The translations under genes and the position numbers were made by a program. This document shows positions 1 to 13,800 of a DNA stretch of 64,000 bases, one piece after another. The notes beneath the pieces are model-generated. The model saw only the letters and a program-made list of their open reading frames with translations, did not search any database and was not told where the DNA came from. Every line of letters starts with the position of its first letter. The first letter of the stretch is position 1. The DNA is taken from assembly GCA_030407005.1 (NCBI GenBank), contig JAUDYN010000008.1, positions 1,612,001 through 1,676,000 of the forward strand, written 5' to 3'. The DNA is from Desarmillaria ectypa. Its lineage: Eukaryota; Basidiomycota; Agaricomycetes; Agaricales; Physalacriaceae.

Positions 1-1407
1 GCTTCCATTACAGAACCTCGACATGCCTTGAATGGCGCGCTGAAAGATGGTGGCAATGATATCCAGTAATGGCAGTTGCCGGGTCCCCAATTCTCTCCTT
101 TTGTACAAAGAACGACAGCTTGTGTAGGCTTGATGGCTTTGGGACCAGCAAGCCCATCTACACTGCCTTAAAACACTATCAAACCATGTCAAAGTACTGG
201 TGCAAAAAGCTCGCTCGGCGGATGGAACGTCGACATTTCTCGAATGCGCCAACTGAAGAGACATGGCAAGACAATTGTCGGTGTTATCGGCCGCTATCGG
301 GTGGAAGAGTCAATTGCACGTGATCTTGACGACTGGGTATAATATAAATTGAATTCACACCTCTCTTCTATACCTGGGCATCACGCGTAAGTAGTCTTCT
401 TCTCTCGCAGAATCCGAATCGCCTCCAGCATTCCGCGCGACTGCATGCCTCCAAATTTCTTCCTCCCAGTCAATTAGAATATGAAAGTGCCTCTGCATGT
501 CTTGTTTGCTGGAATTTGTGTAGTTCCAACAACAACGTGGATGGATGGTACCCAAATCGTTTAGTAAATGTCCGGAGATGAGGCTAGTGGTGATACCCTG
601 ATGGATAACATTGTCGTTATGTTGATGCTTAACTGAAGGCACTAAGTTGCGCAGCTTAGCTTTAAAGCTCAGCAAGGTCCAGTCCTTTTCGAGTATCAAT
701 GGTAGAAAAGTGTGGAAGATTATTGGTTGGTTTCGAAAACAATGAGTCAGTCGAGATGTCTCTGTACCTGATTGACTTCCACTTTGAGTTGTAGGATCAA
801 GGCACCTGCACGGCCGGAAAACATTACGTTGTAACCAATGAGTCATAAAATATTTCTTCCGATTAACCGTGGGGCTAAGAATTCGGTGGTATATAGCAAG
901 TACTGTGTGCTATTGCTCGAAGAAAAAATGTTGGAGATTTGAAGGTATTCAGTTAGCTCGCGTTTATTCCACTAGGGCAAGCACTTTATTTATTTTTTTT
1001 AGCTCCAGAAGGGCTCTTAGTTAAAAATAGATATGCCGCCACCGTCGTCGTCGGCCTGCCAAGAAGATCGAATCAGCAGCGTGCACATTTTACAGGAATC
1101 TGAAAATTGCCGGCAAATCTGCGTTTGAGTCCGGTACCTTCAACTGTGTTTGCAAAGCAGGGAGATACGCAGAGAGGACACGTAAGCTGATCTTTATCAA
1201 GTTTCATAAATACGATAAAGCCATTTGTACTCATTCCCCACAATTTTTAGCTCAAGGTGCAAACATTGCATGCGGCACAGCCTGTCAAAAAGCTCGAGTC
1301 AGACTGACTCTATTCTTGGCTCCCGACCACATCACGCACACCTTCATTTATTTCCATCTTATAAAAGGGTCTAAAGGCTCTGACCCTTGCCTTCGCTGTT
1401 CGCCACA
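1..1407. other. Upstream region with no gene recognised
   Basis: The longest open stretch is on the minus strand, 846 down to 355 (163 codons from a real ATG). It matches no family I know, has no signal peptide or membrane segment, and may be chance or a decayed gene. The last 50 bases before 1408 are the core promoter of the ABC transporter. Confidence 0.4.
1360..1367 (+). promoter_or_regulatory. TATA box of the ABC transporter gene
   Basis: TATAAAAG lies 41 bases before the ATG at 1408. Sequence and spacing fit a TATA box with a short 5' leader. Most housekeeping genes in this window lack such a box, so this points to a strongly or conditionally expressed gene. Confidence 0.6.
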
Positions 1408-4400
1408 ATGTCCGATTCGCGACCCAGTACTGCTAACGAAAAGCTCACCATCACTGGCCCAGACCCAAAGAAGGCCGGGTGGTTCACTCGTCAAAAGCCG
1501 ACCAAATCAGTCGACATCGACGAGAAAGGCTCTGAGGTCGCTGTCGTCCCCCCCGAGCCAGAAGCACCTCCTATATCCTTCACGGAGCTTTTTAGGTGTG
1601 TATTTTAGTAGTATTTTACTCAACCGTAGCTGAGACTTGCAGGTTCTCCACGAAATTCGAGCTTCTCATCGATGCGATTGCTTTGGTTGCAGCAGCAGCA
1701 GCAGGCGCAGCTCAGGTGTGTCTTAGATGCGCATATACACGATTTAATCTATAACATTCCTTCTTCAACAGCCATTAATGACTCTGCTCTTTGGAAACCT
1801 CACCAATGAATTCGTCATATTTCAATCAGTCGTCAATCAGGCAGACCAGGGCAATCAACAAGCTATAAACGATTTGCCTGCTACCGCTGCATCGTTCCGC
1901 CATGTAGCCAGCAAGGACGCGCTCTATTTGGTCGTCATAGGTGTGTGTCCTCAATAACATCTATTTCTTTGGTTAATCGGGCTTTCAAGGTATCGGCATG
2001 TTCCTCTGCACCTATCTCTACATGTATGTATGGGTTTATACTGCCGAGGTCAATGCAAAGCGTATTCGGGAACGGTATCTGCGAGCGGTTTTACGCCAGG
2101 ACATCCCTTTTTTTGACAAAGTTGGAGCAGGAGAGGTTGCTACTCGGATCCAGACCGACACCCGTGAGCTTCTACGCGTTTTCTTTCTCTTTACATCGCC
2201 GCTGAACGCTTCCTAGACTTGGTACAGCAGGGAATGTCCGAGAAGGTTGCCCTCGTGGTGTCCTTCTTGTCGGCCTTTGCTACTGGTTTTATATTGGCCT
2301 ATATCCGGAGTTGGCGTCTCGCTCTTGCTTTGACGTCTTTGTTGCCTTGCATCGGTATTACGGGAGCGGTTATGAACAAGGCCATATCCAAATATATGCA
2401 GTACGTCCAATAACATTATATTGCATCACTCAACAGGCGTTAACTTTTCGCCAGGCTTTCCCTGAAGCACATTGCAGACGCTGGTAGTATCGCCGAAGAA
2501 GTCATCTCCACCATTCGAACGGCGCAGGCCTTTGGCACGCAGCGGATTCTGTCGAGCTTGTACGATCAGCACGTTGAGAAGTCGAAGGTGGTCGATGTCA
2601 AGTCCGCGATATGGCTCGGCGGAAGTCTTTCGGTCTTCTTTTTCTGCATCTACTCGTCGTATGCTTTGGGTGTGTACGAAAGCAGGTTTCGTCGTTACCA
2701 TTTTCGCTTACCTCTCTATTAGCCTTTTCGTTCGGTACGACCCTCATTTTGCGAGGAGATGGTGCGTTTGCAACAGTGAAAATTCAAAATATAAGTATTA
2801 ATGTTTTGGCCCATAGCCAATGCCGGTATTGTCATAAACGTTTTCATGGCAATCCTAATTGGTTCTTTCTCGCTTGCATTGTTAGCCCCCGAAATGCAAG
2901 GTATGCACCACGCATTGACTGTATACGCTTCTTCATATTAATATTCCTTAGCCATCACTCATGGACGAGGTGCGGCCGCCAAACTTTATGCCACCATCGA
3001 CCGTGTGCCAGACATAGACTCTGCCGATCCTAGCGGGGAAAAGCCAGAAACCATTTTCGGTGAAGTTACACTCGAGGATGTTCACTTTAATTATCCTTCA
3101 CGTCCCGATATCCAGGTTGTGAAAGGGATCAGCCTCACCTTCCGAGCTGGTAAAACCGCCGCTCTCGTCGGTGCCTCAGGATCCGGCAAGTCGACAGTGA
3201 TTTCTCTGATAGAACGATTCTATGATCCTTTATCTGGTGTCGTGAAATTGGACGGACGGGAATTGAAATCTCTCAATGTCAGGTGGCTTCGCTCGCAGAT
3301 CGGACTGGTATCGCAGGAGCCAACACTATTTGCGACCACGATCAGAGGCAACGTTGCGCATGGGCTTATTGGAACTAAGTATGAAAATGCCTCCGAGGAG
3401 GAGAAGTTCGCGCTGATCAAGGAAGCATGTGTCAAGGCTAACGCTGACGGCTTCATAACCAAGCTACCTCTGGGCTATGATACCATGGTCGGCGAGCGAG
3501 GATTCCTGCTTAGTGGTGGTCAGAAACAACGTGTTGCCATTGCGAGAGCCATCGTATCAGATCCTCGTATTCTTCTTCTCGATGAGGCGACTAGTGCTTT
3601 GGATACTCAAAGCGAGGGAGTCGTGCAGGATGCCCTGGACAAGGCCGCAGCTGGTAAGTCGGAAAGAACTCTGTCTATTGCTCAATAGAAAATGAATTGT
3701 TTTCAGGACGTACAACCATCACCATCGCTCATCGTCTCTCGACGATCAAAGACGCCGATGTCATATTCGTCATGGGAGATGGACTGGTCGTCGAACAGGG
3801 AACCCACCAAGAACTGCTTCACAAAGAAGGTGGCGCCTATGCGCGCCTCGTCCAAGCTCAGAAGCTTCGTGAAAGCGACGAAATAGACGCCGTTGCTGCT
3901 GCTGAGGACACCGATGATGAAGATTATGCACCCAAGGACATAGAAAAGGCCGCGCGTGAGGAGGTTCCTCTTGGTAGACGAAATACCGGTCAGTCACTTG
4001 CCAGCCAGATCCTGGAGCAGAAGAAGAAGGAACAGAGGGTCGACAAAGAGCCGGAACATAGCATGTATTACCTTTTCAAACGTATGGGCAAAATCAACAG
4101 ATCGCAATGGAAGAAATACTTCCTTGGCACGATCTTCGCTACTATGACTGGAATGGTGTATCCGGCCTTCGGTGTCGTATATGGTTCGTGGTCCCGCCTC
4201 CCATCTTCATGTACTGCCTTCATTGACGATATGCCCTAGCCAAGGCTATCAACGGCTTCTCGTTCACGGGCTCAGAGCTCAGGCATTCTGGTGACAGAAA
4301 CGCCCTTTGGTCAGTGATTCATCTTTACTCTGATAGACATCGCTGACTTTGAGTCTAGGTTCTTCATCATCGCCATCATCTCTACACTGTGTATTGGCAT

Positions 4401-6505
4401 GCAGAATTACCTCTTTTCGTCTTCTGCCGCAGTGTTGATGGCGAAACTGAGGTCTTTGAGTTTCAAGGCTATCCTGAGACAAGACAGTAAGTTTGGTTGT
4501 TTTCTCGACGTATATTGTTGCCTCACAATCTGAACAGTTGAGTACTTCGATAAGGACGAGCACAGCGTAAGTTTGCTTACAGAACGTGTCCGGACCTTCG
4601 TCATGACCTTTTTTGTTAGACCGGTGGTTTGGTGTCGAACCTTAGTGAAAATCCTCAAAAGGTGTTTGGTTTGGCTGGTGCTACCCTCGCAGCGTCAGTG
4701 ACACACACTCTCAGATTAAACGTATTTAGCTAACTCTCACTCAGAATCGTGCAGAGTGTCTCGACTCTGATTGTGGGCTCTATTCTCGGTCTAATCTTCA
4801 TTTGGAAAGTTGGCCTTGTCGGTATTGGTACGTCCAATGGATATCCTCGAGAGTACCTACTGATCGCATTGCAGCGGTTACACCTCTTCTCGTGTCCATG
4901 GGGTATATTCGCTTGGTAAGTCTGTTTACATAGAAGACACCCGCTGCTGACAACTGGCCCCATAGCGTGTTGTTGTTCTAAAAGATCAAAAAAACAAGAA
5001 AGCTCATGAAAGCTCTGCCCAACTTGCATGTGAAGCCGCTGGCGCCATTCGAACCGTTGCATCCCTTACTCGCGAAGACGACTGCTGCAACCAATACGCT
5101 TTGAGCCTGGAAGAGCCGCTTCGCAAATCTAACAGGACCGCCATCTGGAGCAATATGTTGTATGCATTCTCCCAGTCCACGATTTTCTTCTGCATTGCTT
5201 TGGTTTTCTGGTACGGAGCATCCCTAGTGTCAAGAAGAGAATTTTCCACGTTCGAATTCTTCGTTGGTCTCATGGTACGCTTCTCTATTCTGTCCACTGT
5301 CATGTTTTGCTAATATATTACATAGTCCACTATGTTCGGTGCTATTCAAGCAGGAAACGTCTTTTCCTTTGTACCTGATATTTCCTCGGCGAGAGGCGCC
5401 GGCAGTGATATCATTCAGTTGCTTGACTCTGTTCCGGAGATCGATGCCGAATCGACTGAAGGCAAGAAGGTTGATATCACCAAAGCCAAAGGACACATTC
5501 GTTTAGAAAACATCCATTTCCGTTATCCTACTCGGCCTGGTATCCGTGTTTTGCGGGAGCTGTCACTTCAAGTGGAGCCAGGCACGTATATTGCACTTGT
5601 GGGTGCCTCCGGAAGCGGAAAGAGTACTGTGTATGTCTTCCGCCTGCTTTGTGTAATTCATCGTATTGATCGGCATTCTTTAGCATCCAATTGATCGAAC
5701 GATTTTATGAGCCGTTGGCAGGCCAGATTTATGTTAGTAGTCTCATGCCTGTATTCCAACCGCTACTTACTTGATTCTCCAGATGGATGGCATACCAATC
5801 GAAGAGTACAACGTACAGGAGTACCGTAAACAGATTGCTTTGGTTTCTCAAGAGCCAACTCTTTACGCGGGGACGATACGCTTTAACATCCTTCTTGGAG
5901 CTATCAAACCACGGGACGAGGTCACACAAGAAGAAATCGAGGCTGCATGTCGGGACGCGAACATCTTGGACTTCATCAACGGGCTTCCTAAGTGAGTTGA
6001 TTCTGCTATTTTATGTAGGAATAGAATTTTCACATGTGGTCGTAGTGGATTCGATACGGAAGTCGGTGGAAAAGGATCCCAACTTTCGGGCGGCCAAAAG
6101 CGTGAGTATCATGCCTGTACAGAAAGCAGTAAGCTGACTGTTTCTGTATTCAGAACGTATCGCTATCGCCCGTGCTTTGCTCCGTAACCCTAAAGTCCTC
6201 CTCCTGGACGAAGCCACATCAGCTCTAGATTCCAATTCTGAAAAGGTTGTGCAAGCCGCCCTTGACCAAGCGGCGAAAGGCAGAACAACAGTCGCTATTG
6301 CACATCGATTATCGACAATTCAGAATGCTGACCGCATGTGAGTGCAGCAGATATACTCTGGAGGCTCACGCCTAACGACTTCTTGAATAGATATTTCATC
6401 AAGGAAGGGCGTGTCAGTGAATCTGGAACGCACGACCAGCTCATTAACCAGAAGGGCGACTATTATGAATACGTTCAATTACAGGCATTGAGCAAGAGAG
6501 ATTAA
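1408..6505 (+). CDS. ABCB-type full ABC transporter (multidrug/Ste6/Pmd1-like)
   Basis: ATP-driven membrane exporter of the B subfamily, arranged TMD-NBD-TMD-NBD, as in fungal Mdr1/Pmd1 and Ste6 proteins; likely plasma membrane. Splicing about twenty short introns gives an open protein of roughly 1,300 residues. Both nucleotide-binding halves are complete: Walker [10 protein letters not shown] near 3170-3195 and again near 5605-5630, signature LSGGQKQR in each half (near 3510 and 6080-6160), Walker [12 protein letters not shown] in each (near 3570 and 6200), and an H-loop IAHRLSTI in each. The start follows CCACA and a TATA box, and the N-terminus is cytosolic and charged. The linker after NBD1 is acidic (about 3880-3950). 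The substrate cannot be read from sequence: drug efflux or lipopeptide pheromone export are both possible, and the general multidrug type is more common. Confidence 0.93.
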
Positions 6506-8931
6506 GATAATGGCCACTGTATTTGCAAGATCATATCGGAACATTTAGATACCCATTGCGTTGACGACCTTCTCAATCACCTCGATCCAGTAATACTTAG
6601 TACAGTACACGATTCTGATAATAGATTATTACACATACTCTGATGCTCTTAGAGAATTGAACCACAGTCATTTAAATACGGGCATCTACAGCCGAATGGG
6701 AGTTTAATTAGTTTGTGAGCGTATGCAAGAGATGTAGTATCAGCAACTGCTAGTGTTCGTCGTCATAAGAGAACCTTAACCAGGGCTAGAGTCTAATCTA
6801 AGGTATTATGTTTATGTAGCGATGAAAGGATCGACCTACCACATATTGTCACTGTATCTTCACCTTCTCTCTCAAGAACAGGGCTAGGAACAGGCATTAA
6901 GGTCGAAGTACAGCCGCAGATCAAATTAACTTCTATACTGCCAAGGAGCCATACTCTCACAAGTCCAAGACGATCCACGTTAGATTGATCCGCGACAGGC
7001 CTAACAACGCGATCTGAACCGCGAGGGCGCAAATTATATTCTATTCGACGTTATAACTTACGAATTGTAGGACATCCGTGCTGTTCACGGTGAACGAGCT
7101 TCACGTACTTCCATTCGTGCCCAGCAACGTAAGGAAGCTAAATCGGAGTGGCCTTCTCCGGTGTCAAATGTATGATCATTGATCGGTTTTCGCTCTGTAA
7201 GGTTGCCGGGATGAGAAACCATTTGTACACTTTCGTAAATCCTCGAGAAAGACGTAAATTGAGGAATACATTTAATTGGAGGTGGTCCTCGAATCTATGT
7301 TACGCTAGTCCGCGAAGGTTCACGATGCCCGAAATAGTTGTCCATCCATCCTTAAACAATTTACACTAAGCTACAAATGGAAAACGCACTTATTTTCCAA
7401 CTGTAATGTCACAAAGTACTCTAAATGGCTTGTATGGGGTGCATCAAAAGAAGATACTCGATAGAACTCCAGGACCACGGACCTAGCGGAAGAAAGCATT
7501 GACACAGCAATGGCGCGAGGCTAATATGCTACCAACCAATAGACAACTGTCCGAGGGCCTCGGGGTCATCGATTCCAGTGCTGGTAACTACCTAAAGCCC
7601 GACTAGATGATGAAGGCGCTTTTGGAGATCGATGTGACCAGGAAGCGGCATAAGAAACAAAGTTGCTCTACATATTTGAGAACGACAACCGTGATGAATA
7701 GTTTTTTGCAGAGTTAGCGCCAAGTCGTAGAAACATTCATTGCTACAAGAGCCATTAGTTCAAACGTTAACTCAACATTCACCCAGGAAACAAATCATAC
7801 GCAGAAAAAAGATAATAAACACCAGAAGCACTCGGAGATTCCCGTGAACGATTTTCATCTCGACCACCTCCCTGAGTCCATGGATCGCGACTTCCTCGTC
7901 TTATTGACACATACGCGTTGAGTAACAAGGAATTCCTATAATTGTACAACACGTCGTGAAAATGGCATTGATCCTGCTTCTTTTTTATCGACTCGGTCTC
8001 GTGCTAAGTACGGTCTTTCCGAGTTCTTGGAGATGGTCGCCATCTACCCACCCACTAACGAGGAATCATTACAGGTTATCTAACCAAATATTTTTATAGT
8101 CTGAGCGTGCGTGGGCTTGAGAATTATGCCTCTCACAGTATAGTTGTTCCAAACGTTTACTTGCCGAGTAGGCTTGATAGATTGTCTAGATATTTGGCTA
8201 TGAAAATTGATGCTCAAAACATTTCAGATGTGGCTGTATACCAAATATTAGGTGCCGTACATCTATTTTCATCATACTGGCTCACTTCTGTGTAGATTCT
8301 TGACTTGGAGGAAGGAACCGACATTAAGACATAACTTGACCTTTCTGCGCAATGGTATAAGTTTCTCGCTGCCAACTTCCCTCATCAACGATCTAAGTAC
8401 AAAGCCATGAATTAAAATACAAGTAACCATACTAAGCTATCTTCTTGTCAGGCTTCACGAACTCGAAGATGTCGAATGTCCCCGCTATGCCTTTGCGTCA
8501 ATCATCGTTGTGCTAGGCTGGCTAATCCAACGCGGGAATCTCAGCCCATGATGGACCTCAATCTAATTGTCATTGCTTGCTATGTAATCTTCATAGAAGT
8601 CGAGGTATGCGTTGGATGTATACGGGAATATTTCGCAGTTTATTGGCGGATGGCATTCGATAAAGTTGAGCAGGTAAATTCAGAGTCACTGTGTTCTGAC
8701 AGAATTCATACCTCTCCCAGAAAGGATATTTTTCGTTTATTTTCTAATACAAACACTAGTGAACGTGTCAACGCAAGAACGTATTTCCTAATGCTTGTTA
8801 CTGGCTACTAGCTACCACTCCGGCCCCGAAGGCAGTCACCGGCCCGCTGTATCATAAGTTCTCGTCGTCTGACCGTCACCTACTCCAGGGATATTTAAGA
8901 ACACCAACGATGAGACCTCCAAACTAACGTC
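6506..8931. other. Gene-free block of about 2.4 kb
   Basis: No open frame here is longer than about 110 codons, and none reads like a known family. I saw no direct repeats, terminal repeats or transposase/reverse transcriptase motifs. The final 45 bases carry an AT-rich TATA-like stretch (GATATTTAAGA, about 8890-8900) that may serve the esterase gene starting at 8932. Confidence 0.5.
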
Positions 8932-10382
8932 ATGTCGTCTGTCTTCCGCTTGAAACTATCATTTGGAGCACTTGCACTTTTGCCAATACTCCGGGGGGCT
9001 CCGAGTCATGATGCGTTGAAGTTTGACTGGGATGCTATCAAATACGTATATGCTTTCGGGGACTCTTATAGTTTTGTTCAGGGGACAGCAGGTCATGCTA
9101 ATTATAGGTAAAGTGGTGCTTTACCTGAGAATACTTCCACTGACCGTAAGCCCAACATAGCTTCATTGGAGATGCACTCAGTTATTCCTTTTCTCCTGAA
9201 GAGCTTCTGTCAAACGAGATAGTCCCGAAGAATGTACGCTCCGTCTTTTCCATTCTGTGGTGTTGAAGACACGTCAACAGACTAGTTCCGAAGGCTCAAA
9301 TTGGGTGACTACCCTACAACGACAATATGGAAGCTAACATCTCATAATAAGCGTTACAAGCTCGAATTCCTTACCGGATGCTTCAGCGGATCGCCTACGG
9401 TTTGCGATAAACAACTCTGGGATTTCGCTTTCGCAGGATCGGATATTGACGCGAATTTGTTAGTAGGACGTATCTCATGCCGGACCACAGATACTTATTT
9501 CGAGCTAGGCTTCCCCGCCATCATGATTTTACGGTTCCGCTTGTTGACCAAGTAAAGCAATGGGTTGTATATGCTTCTGAGGCCATTCAACATCCTCCCC
9601 GGGAGACACTGACGGCCTGGTGGATAGGAATCAATGATACTGGAGATACAGTCGACAATCATACAGCGAGTTTCTTTCTTCCTTTCATTGTGCCCTTTTT
9701 AAGTCTCGTCCCGCTCCTACTTATCTTCCTCAGATCACAGATATAAACGCGTTCTGGGAAACAGAAATGCATTCCTATTTCCGCGCCGTAGTAGGTGACC
9801 ATTTCGCTCTTCGTACAGATCTAGTTACATTTTATATCTTGATTATAGCAATCGGCATATGACAATGGATTGAAACAACACCTTTTCATCAATGTTCCTC
9901 CTGGCGAGCGATCTCCTCTCGCCAATACAAACGTCACGAAGGCAGGAATTCTTAAAAGTCACGTCGACGGCTATAATACTGCCCTGAAAAATCATGTGCA
10001 GCTCTTCGCACGCCGAAACCAAGGTATAATGCTTCTAGTCACACGTGAAGAAACCTTCTTTTGAAGCAAGTATAGGTGCAGTCACTCTCATATTCGACGC
10101 AAATGCATGGTTCAACTCAGTCTTGGACCATCCTGCCAGCTATGAATTTAATGATGTGACTGGGTAAGCACCTCCACATAACGAGGCTAATTTATTAATG
10201 ATCGCTGTAGCTACTGCACCTGCATTGATCCCGATGGATACTTTTGGTACAGTGGGTCTGGTCCGTACCATATAATTCACCAAATTTCCTTGATTATCCC
10301 TATAGATACTGGTCACCCCACAGAAAGAGTGCACCGGTTACTTGCAGAAGCTATTGACAAAAGCTTTCGAGCTGCACAATAA
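8932..10382 (+). CDS. Secreted GDSL-type esterase (CE16-like)
   Basis: Probable extracellular SGNH/GDSL hydrolase of the carbohydrate esterase 16-like group, which removes acetyl groups from plant polysaccharides. The first 22 residues form a signal peptide with a hydrophobic core (FGALALLPIL). Block I reads YAFGDSYSF with the catalytic Ser, block III reads WWIGINDTGD, and the C-terminal His lies in TGHPTERVH. About nine introns splice to an open protein of roughly 320 residues. One intron (9666-9733) appears to use a GC donor (GCGAGT). The position three residues before the catalytic His is Asn (NTGHPT) rather than Asp; I believe this subgroup often has this, so I do not read it as inactivation. 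Substrate is inferred only. Confidence 0.85.
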
Positions 10383-10823
10383 CGGAGGATGCACTTTTGA
10401 GGTTTATGGTGGCTGGTTGAAATCCCGGGAGACAGCTATTCGACAGCTATAGAACGGAGCATATATATATAGCCTACAAACATTTTTTCTCTCTTTTACA
10501 TACAATTACTAGCAGTTCAGCACCGAAGAACCGGGTCCAACTGTAGTAAGTCCCCCAAAAACTAAGGTCTTGAGTGTATAGTAAATACGTATATAAGTTA
10601 CGGTTATTCGTGACGTCGCATACTGCGAATCCATCCGAGCTGAATTAGAGCCCTGGTCAAGCACAGATAGCCCACGTTATGATGCGGCAAAAGGATGGTT
10701 TCTAGAGCATGTTATTCTACTGTACACAACGAGCATATACAGACCAATACCGGTATTTAACAATAATACAGATTGCAAAAAAAACACCGTCCCGTCAATA
10801 AAAGCAAAAAAATTATTAACACA
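10383..10823. other. Convergent intergenic region
   Basis: This stretch separates the 3' ends of the esterase and CDC25 genes. It holds a short AT dinucleotide run (about 10460-10470) and A/T-rich stretches suited to polyadenylation on both strands. No gene is seen. Confidence 0.5.
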
Positions 10824-13800
10824 CTACAAAAATCCGCTCTCTTGAAGTAACCGGGCCATCTTTTCATCCTCCCTCTCCCTTGGCTCCCGTTCCAAGCTGA
10901 GAGCCCAAAACATGTCGCTGGTCGCCTTAGTCGTATCATTGAACTGTGATAATGAATCTTCAATGTACTGCTGAATAGCGGGTATTGGCTGGAAGTTGAA
11001 CGATTGGGCCTGCCAACGTTGGATATCGCTGATGACTTCCGAGGCTTTCTGACGTTTTTTGAAATTAACCAGACCGCCTGGTAGATTATCGGGGTTCCCG
11101 TCCTGAATGAACTGTAGTGTTGATAGAAATACACCTGAATAGAAGGTTACATATAATAGCGTGACATAAATGGGTAACGATCTCACCAATGAAAGGTACG
11201 CAGGGCGGGGTCACAGTCGCCATCAAAGAACGGTACTTGTTGAAGTTCTTATTGCTATCAATAGTCATTTCGCAGGCCCCAAATTGAGCCAAGTATCGTT
11301 GGCTGACTTGCTCCCATGTTCGCTTCAACCGTCGAATGGGTGGTGTGTTCAGCCCGGATGTTATGGCGATCATGGTAGAGAAATTGTTTAACGTGCGACA
11401 CCGCTAAAAAGATGTATTTTAGCTTGCAAGAGTATGATGAGACAGGACGTACATCAGCCACGCTAATCAAATGCTTCACTGTCGAAGCACGGCGTCGGGA
11501 GTCATCCTTAGTAAGGATAGAGTCTGCGACCCAGTCTGCTATCTGTGTACGAAAGTGAGTTCGCGAGCTCAAACAGCAGACAAGAAACGTAGCCTACTCG
11601 ATTGCTTGCATGGATTACTGTCGTGATATTGTCAACATTCTCAGTCTTTTGTTCTCGCGCTCGTTGCAAGCACTCCATAGGCTTGATACGCTGGAATAAA
11701 TTGCTCTCCATTATAGTGAGCTGTCGGGCCAATTCCAAAGGTTCAATATCCGCCAATTTTAGCTTCTTATTCTGCTTGGGATATATGGGAGGCGGCGCCT
11801 GCGTGAGATTAACCGGGACAATCCTGACGCGATCGCCGCCTTTTTGCTGTAAAGCAAGACCTTGAGCCTCGAGTACAGATCTATTGTCAGACAAACTGAC
11901 CGCCCTCTCGATATGAAGCATTAATTGCTTCGCCGCGGCAAAATGAGACACCTCATCTGATGATATGAACTCCTTCATGTGCTGTAGAATGTGCATATCA
12001 TCCTTGTCGAGAATGTCGTCATCTAATACCATTGATTTAAATGTGTTTAGCACCCTATTTGAGAGTAATGAGCCGACAAGATCGATGAGATACAGGTGTG
12101 AAGCGGACCTCATCTGAATGACACGCTGCTTGTGTGTCGTCCAATTTTCTAGCTCTTTCGGATTTAGATCTGGTGGCGGCTGTATCCTGAAGCGCTGAAC
12201 AAGTAAATCGAATAGCGTCTCCACCGTTGTAAAGGACTTGAAGGTCATCATGAAGGCTTTGATGAAGGCACGATCTGATGTGAAGCCATTAGTATGACGC
12301 CTTAACCAAATGATCTTGCATACCAGCTTGTTCATGAGCTGTTAACCGCTCCACCAAGGCAGATACAGTCCCTCCACGAACAGAGTTGTCGGGATCGATC
12401 AAAATCTCCGCTGGATCGTACTTAGGAAGCAGATACCATGGCGTTTCGGGAGGCTCAGGTGGCGGCGGCTCAGCCGCTTCCTTGTACTCATCACCCAGAA
12501 GGCCCTTAAGGTCCTTCTTCCGCTGAGTCTTGAGCGGTTGCGCTGCAGATCATAATTCAGACAATTACACTACCGAGATATCAATGAAGGGGCTCACTTT
12601 CATCATAGAACGGACTAGGCTCATCGTGCGGGAATGTAGACAGCACCTCTTCGTCTTCGTATCCGACTACAGTCTCTTCTGTTGTTTCGGTCAGGGAATT
12701 ACCATTCATAGAGATCGTCATGGAGGCATCCGGTGTGTGATGAGACCTTGGATAGCTGGCGCGATCTGCAGCTGGCGGTCTGCTAAACGCATACCCCATA
12801 TCGACCACATCGTCCCCAGGGGTCTCATGTTCATCGGGCAAAGGCGATGCCGGACGTGCAGAACCTCCAGAACCGCCAAGCTGGGTATCGATGATGCTCA
12901 AACGCGACATGCGCCATTCAATTGATCCATTGTAGTCGCCCTGGCCAATTTCTGCCTGGTCATGACCAATCGACAAAAGATCATTGAGTGATTGTTGGAC
13001 AACAATCAAGTTGGCTTGGATCGACGTCGAGACCAGGTCTGCATCATCGAAGACTGCATGGGTATCTTCTTCCCGCCATGACTGAGAAGCCAAAAATAGA
13101 GCCGCGGCATCATCGTATAATGCTTGTACAGCGCATTCCAAGGTCCGAACGAGTAATCGAGCGTTGACAACACTCTGAACATACAAATCGTTGGGAACAT
13201 GATTGGACTCTTGCCGTATTCCGTCGATATCGACATGACGCGCAATATGAATATTTGTGACAAAAGCAAGGAATGACGACATTTGCGCGATGAGGTCTTT
13301 CGTCTGCGATCGAACTAACAGGACACAGGTCAATACAATTGTCTTTTCAGATCACCAAAACATGCCTGCATCGAAGTCCAGCGATTTTAGGGCGGTGCCG
13401 AGCTGGACAAACTGATAATTCAGGTGAACCACATGGGATCCAACTTCATTTGCAACTTCGGTGCTTAAAACTTTCTGCGGGTTCTGTTCGTCAGCGTCAA
13501 GGGATACCCAACCAAAGCCTTTCCAGGTTCCTGCTGCGCCGGCTCCCACAAGGCCCAAACCGATGTTAGCGGTGGAGAAGACTCCATATAATCGCTTGTC
13601 CGGTTTCGTTTCCGAAGCTGCCGACGAACGGTTTCTTTGTACCTCCAACACAAACGATATGACAGCGCGTTCGAGTTCATCCGCATCAACTTCAATGCGA
13701 TTCAAAGTATCTGATAGCGATGAGCCTGAATCATATTGCATAGCACGTGCCGACAGCACGAGGCGAGATAATGTTGCCGTTACTTTTCGTTGAGCGGGCT

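Noticed and set aside
355..846. 163-codon minus-strand frame
   Set aside because: Starts with a real ATG but matches nothing and has no gene-like neighbours; kept only as a remark in the first region.
8476..8811. 111-codon plus-strand frame
   Set aside because: No similarity or splice partners; lies in the gene-free block upstream of the esterase.
10363..10380. Asn instead of Asp three residues before the catalytic His of the esterase
   Set aside because: I believe this subgroup of basidiomycete GDSL esterases normally has this form, so it is not taken as loss of function.
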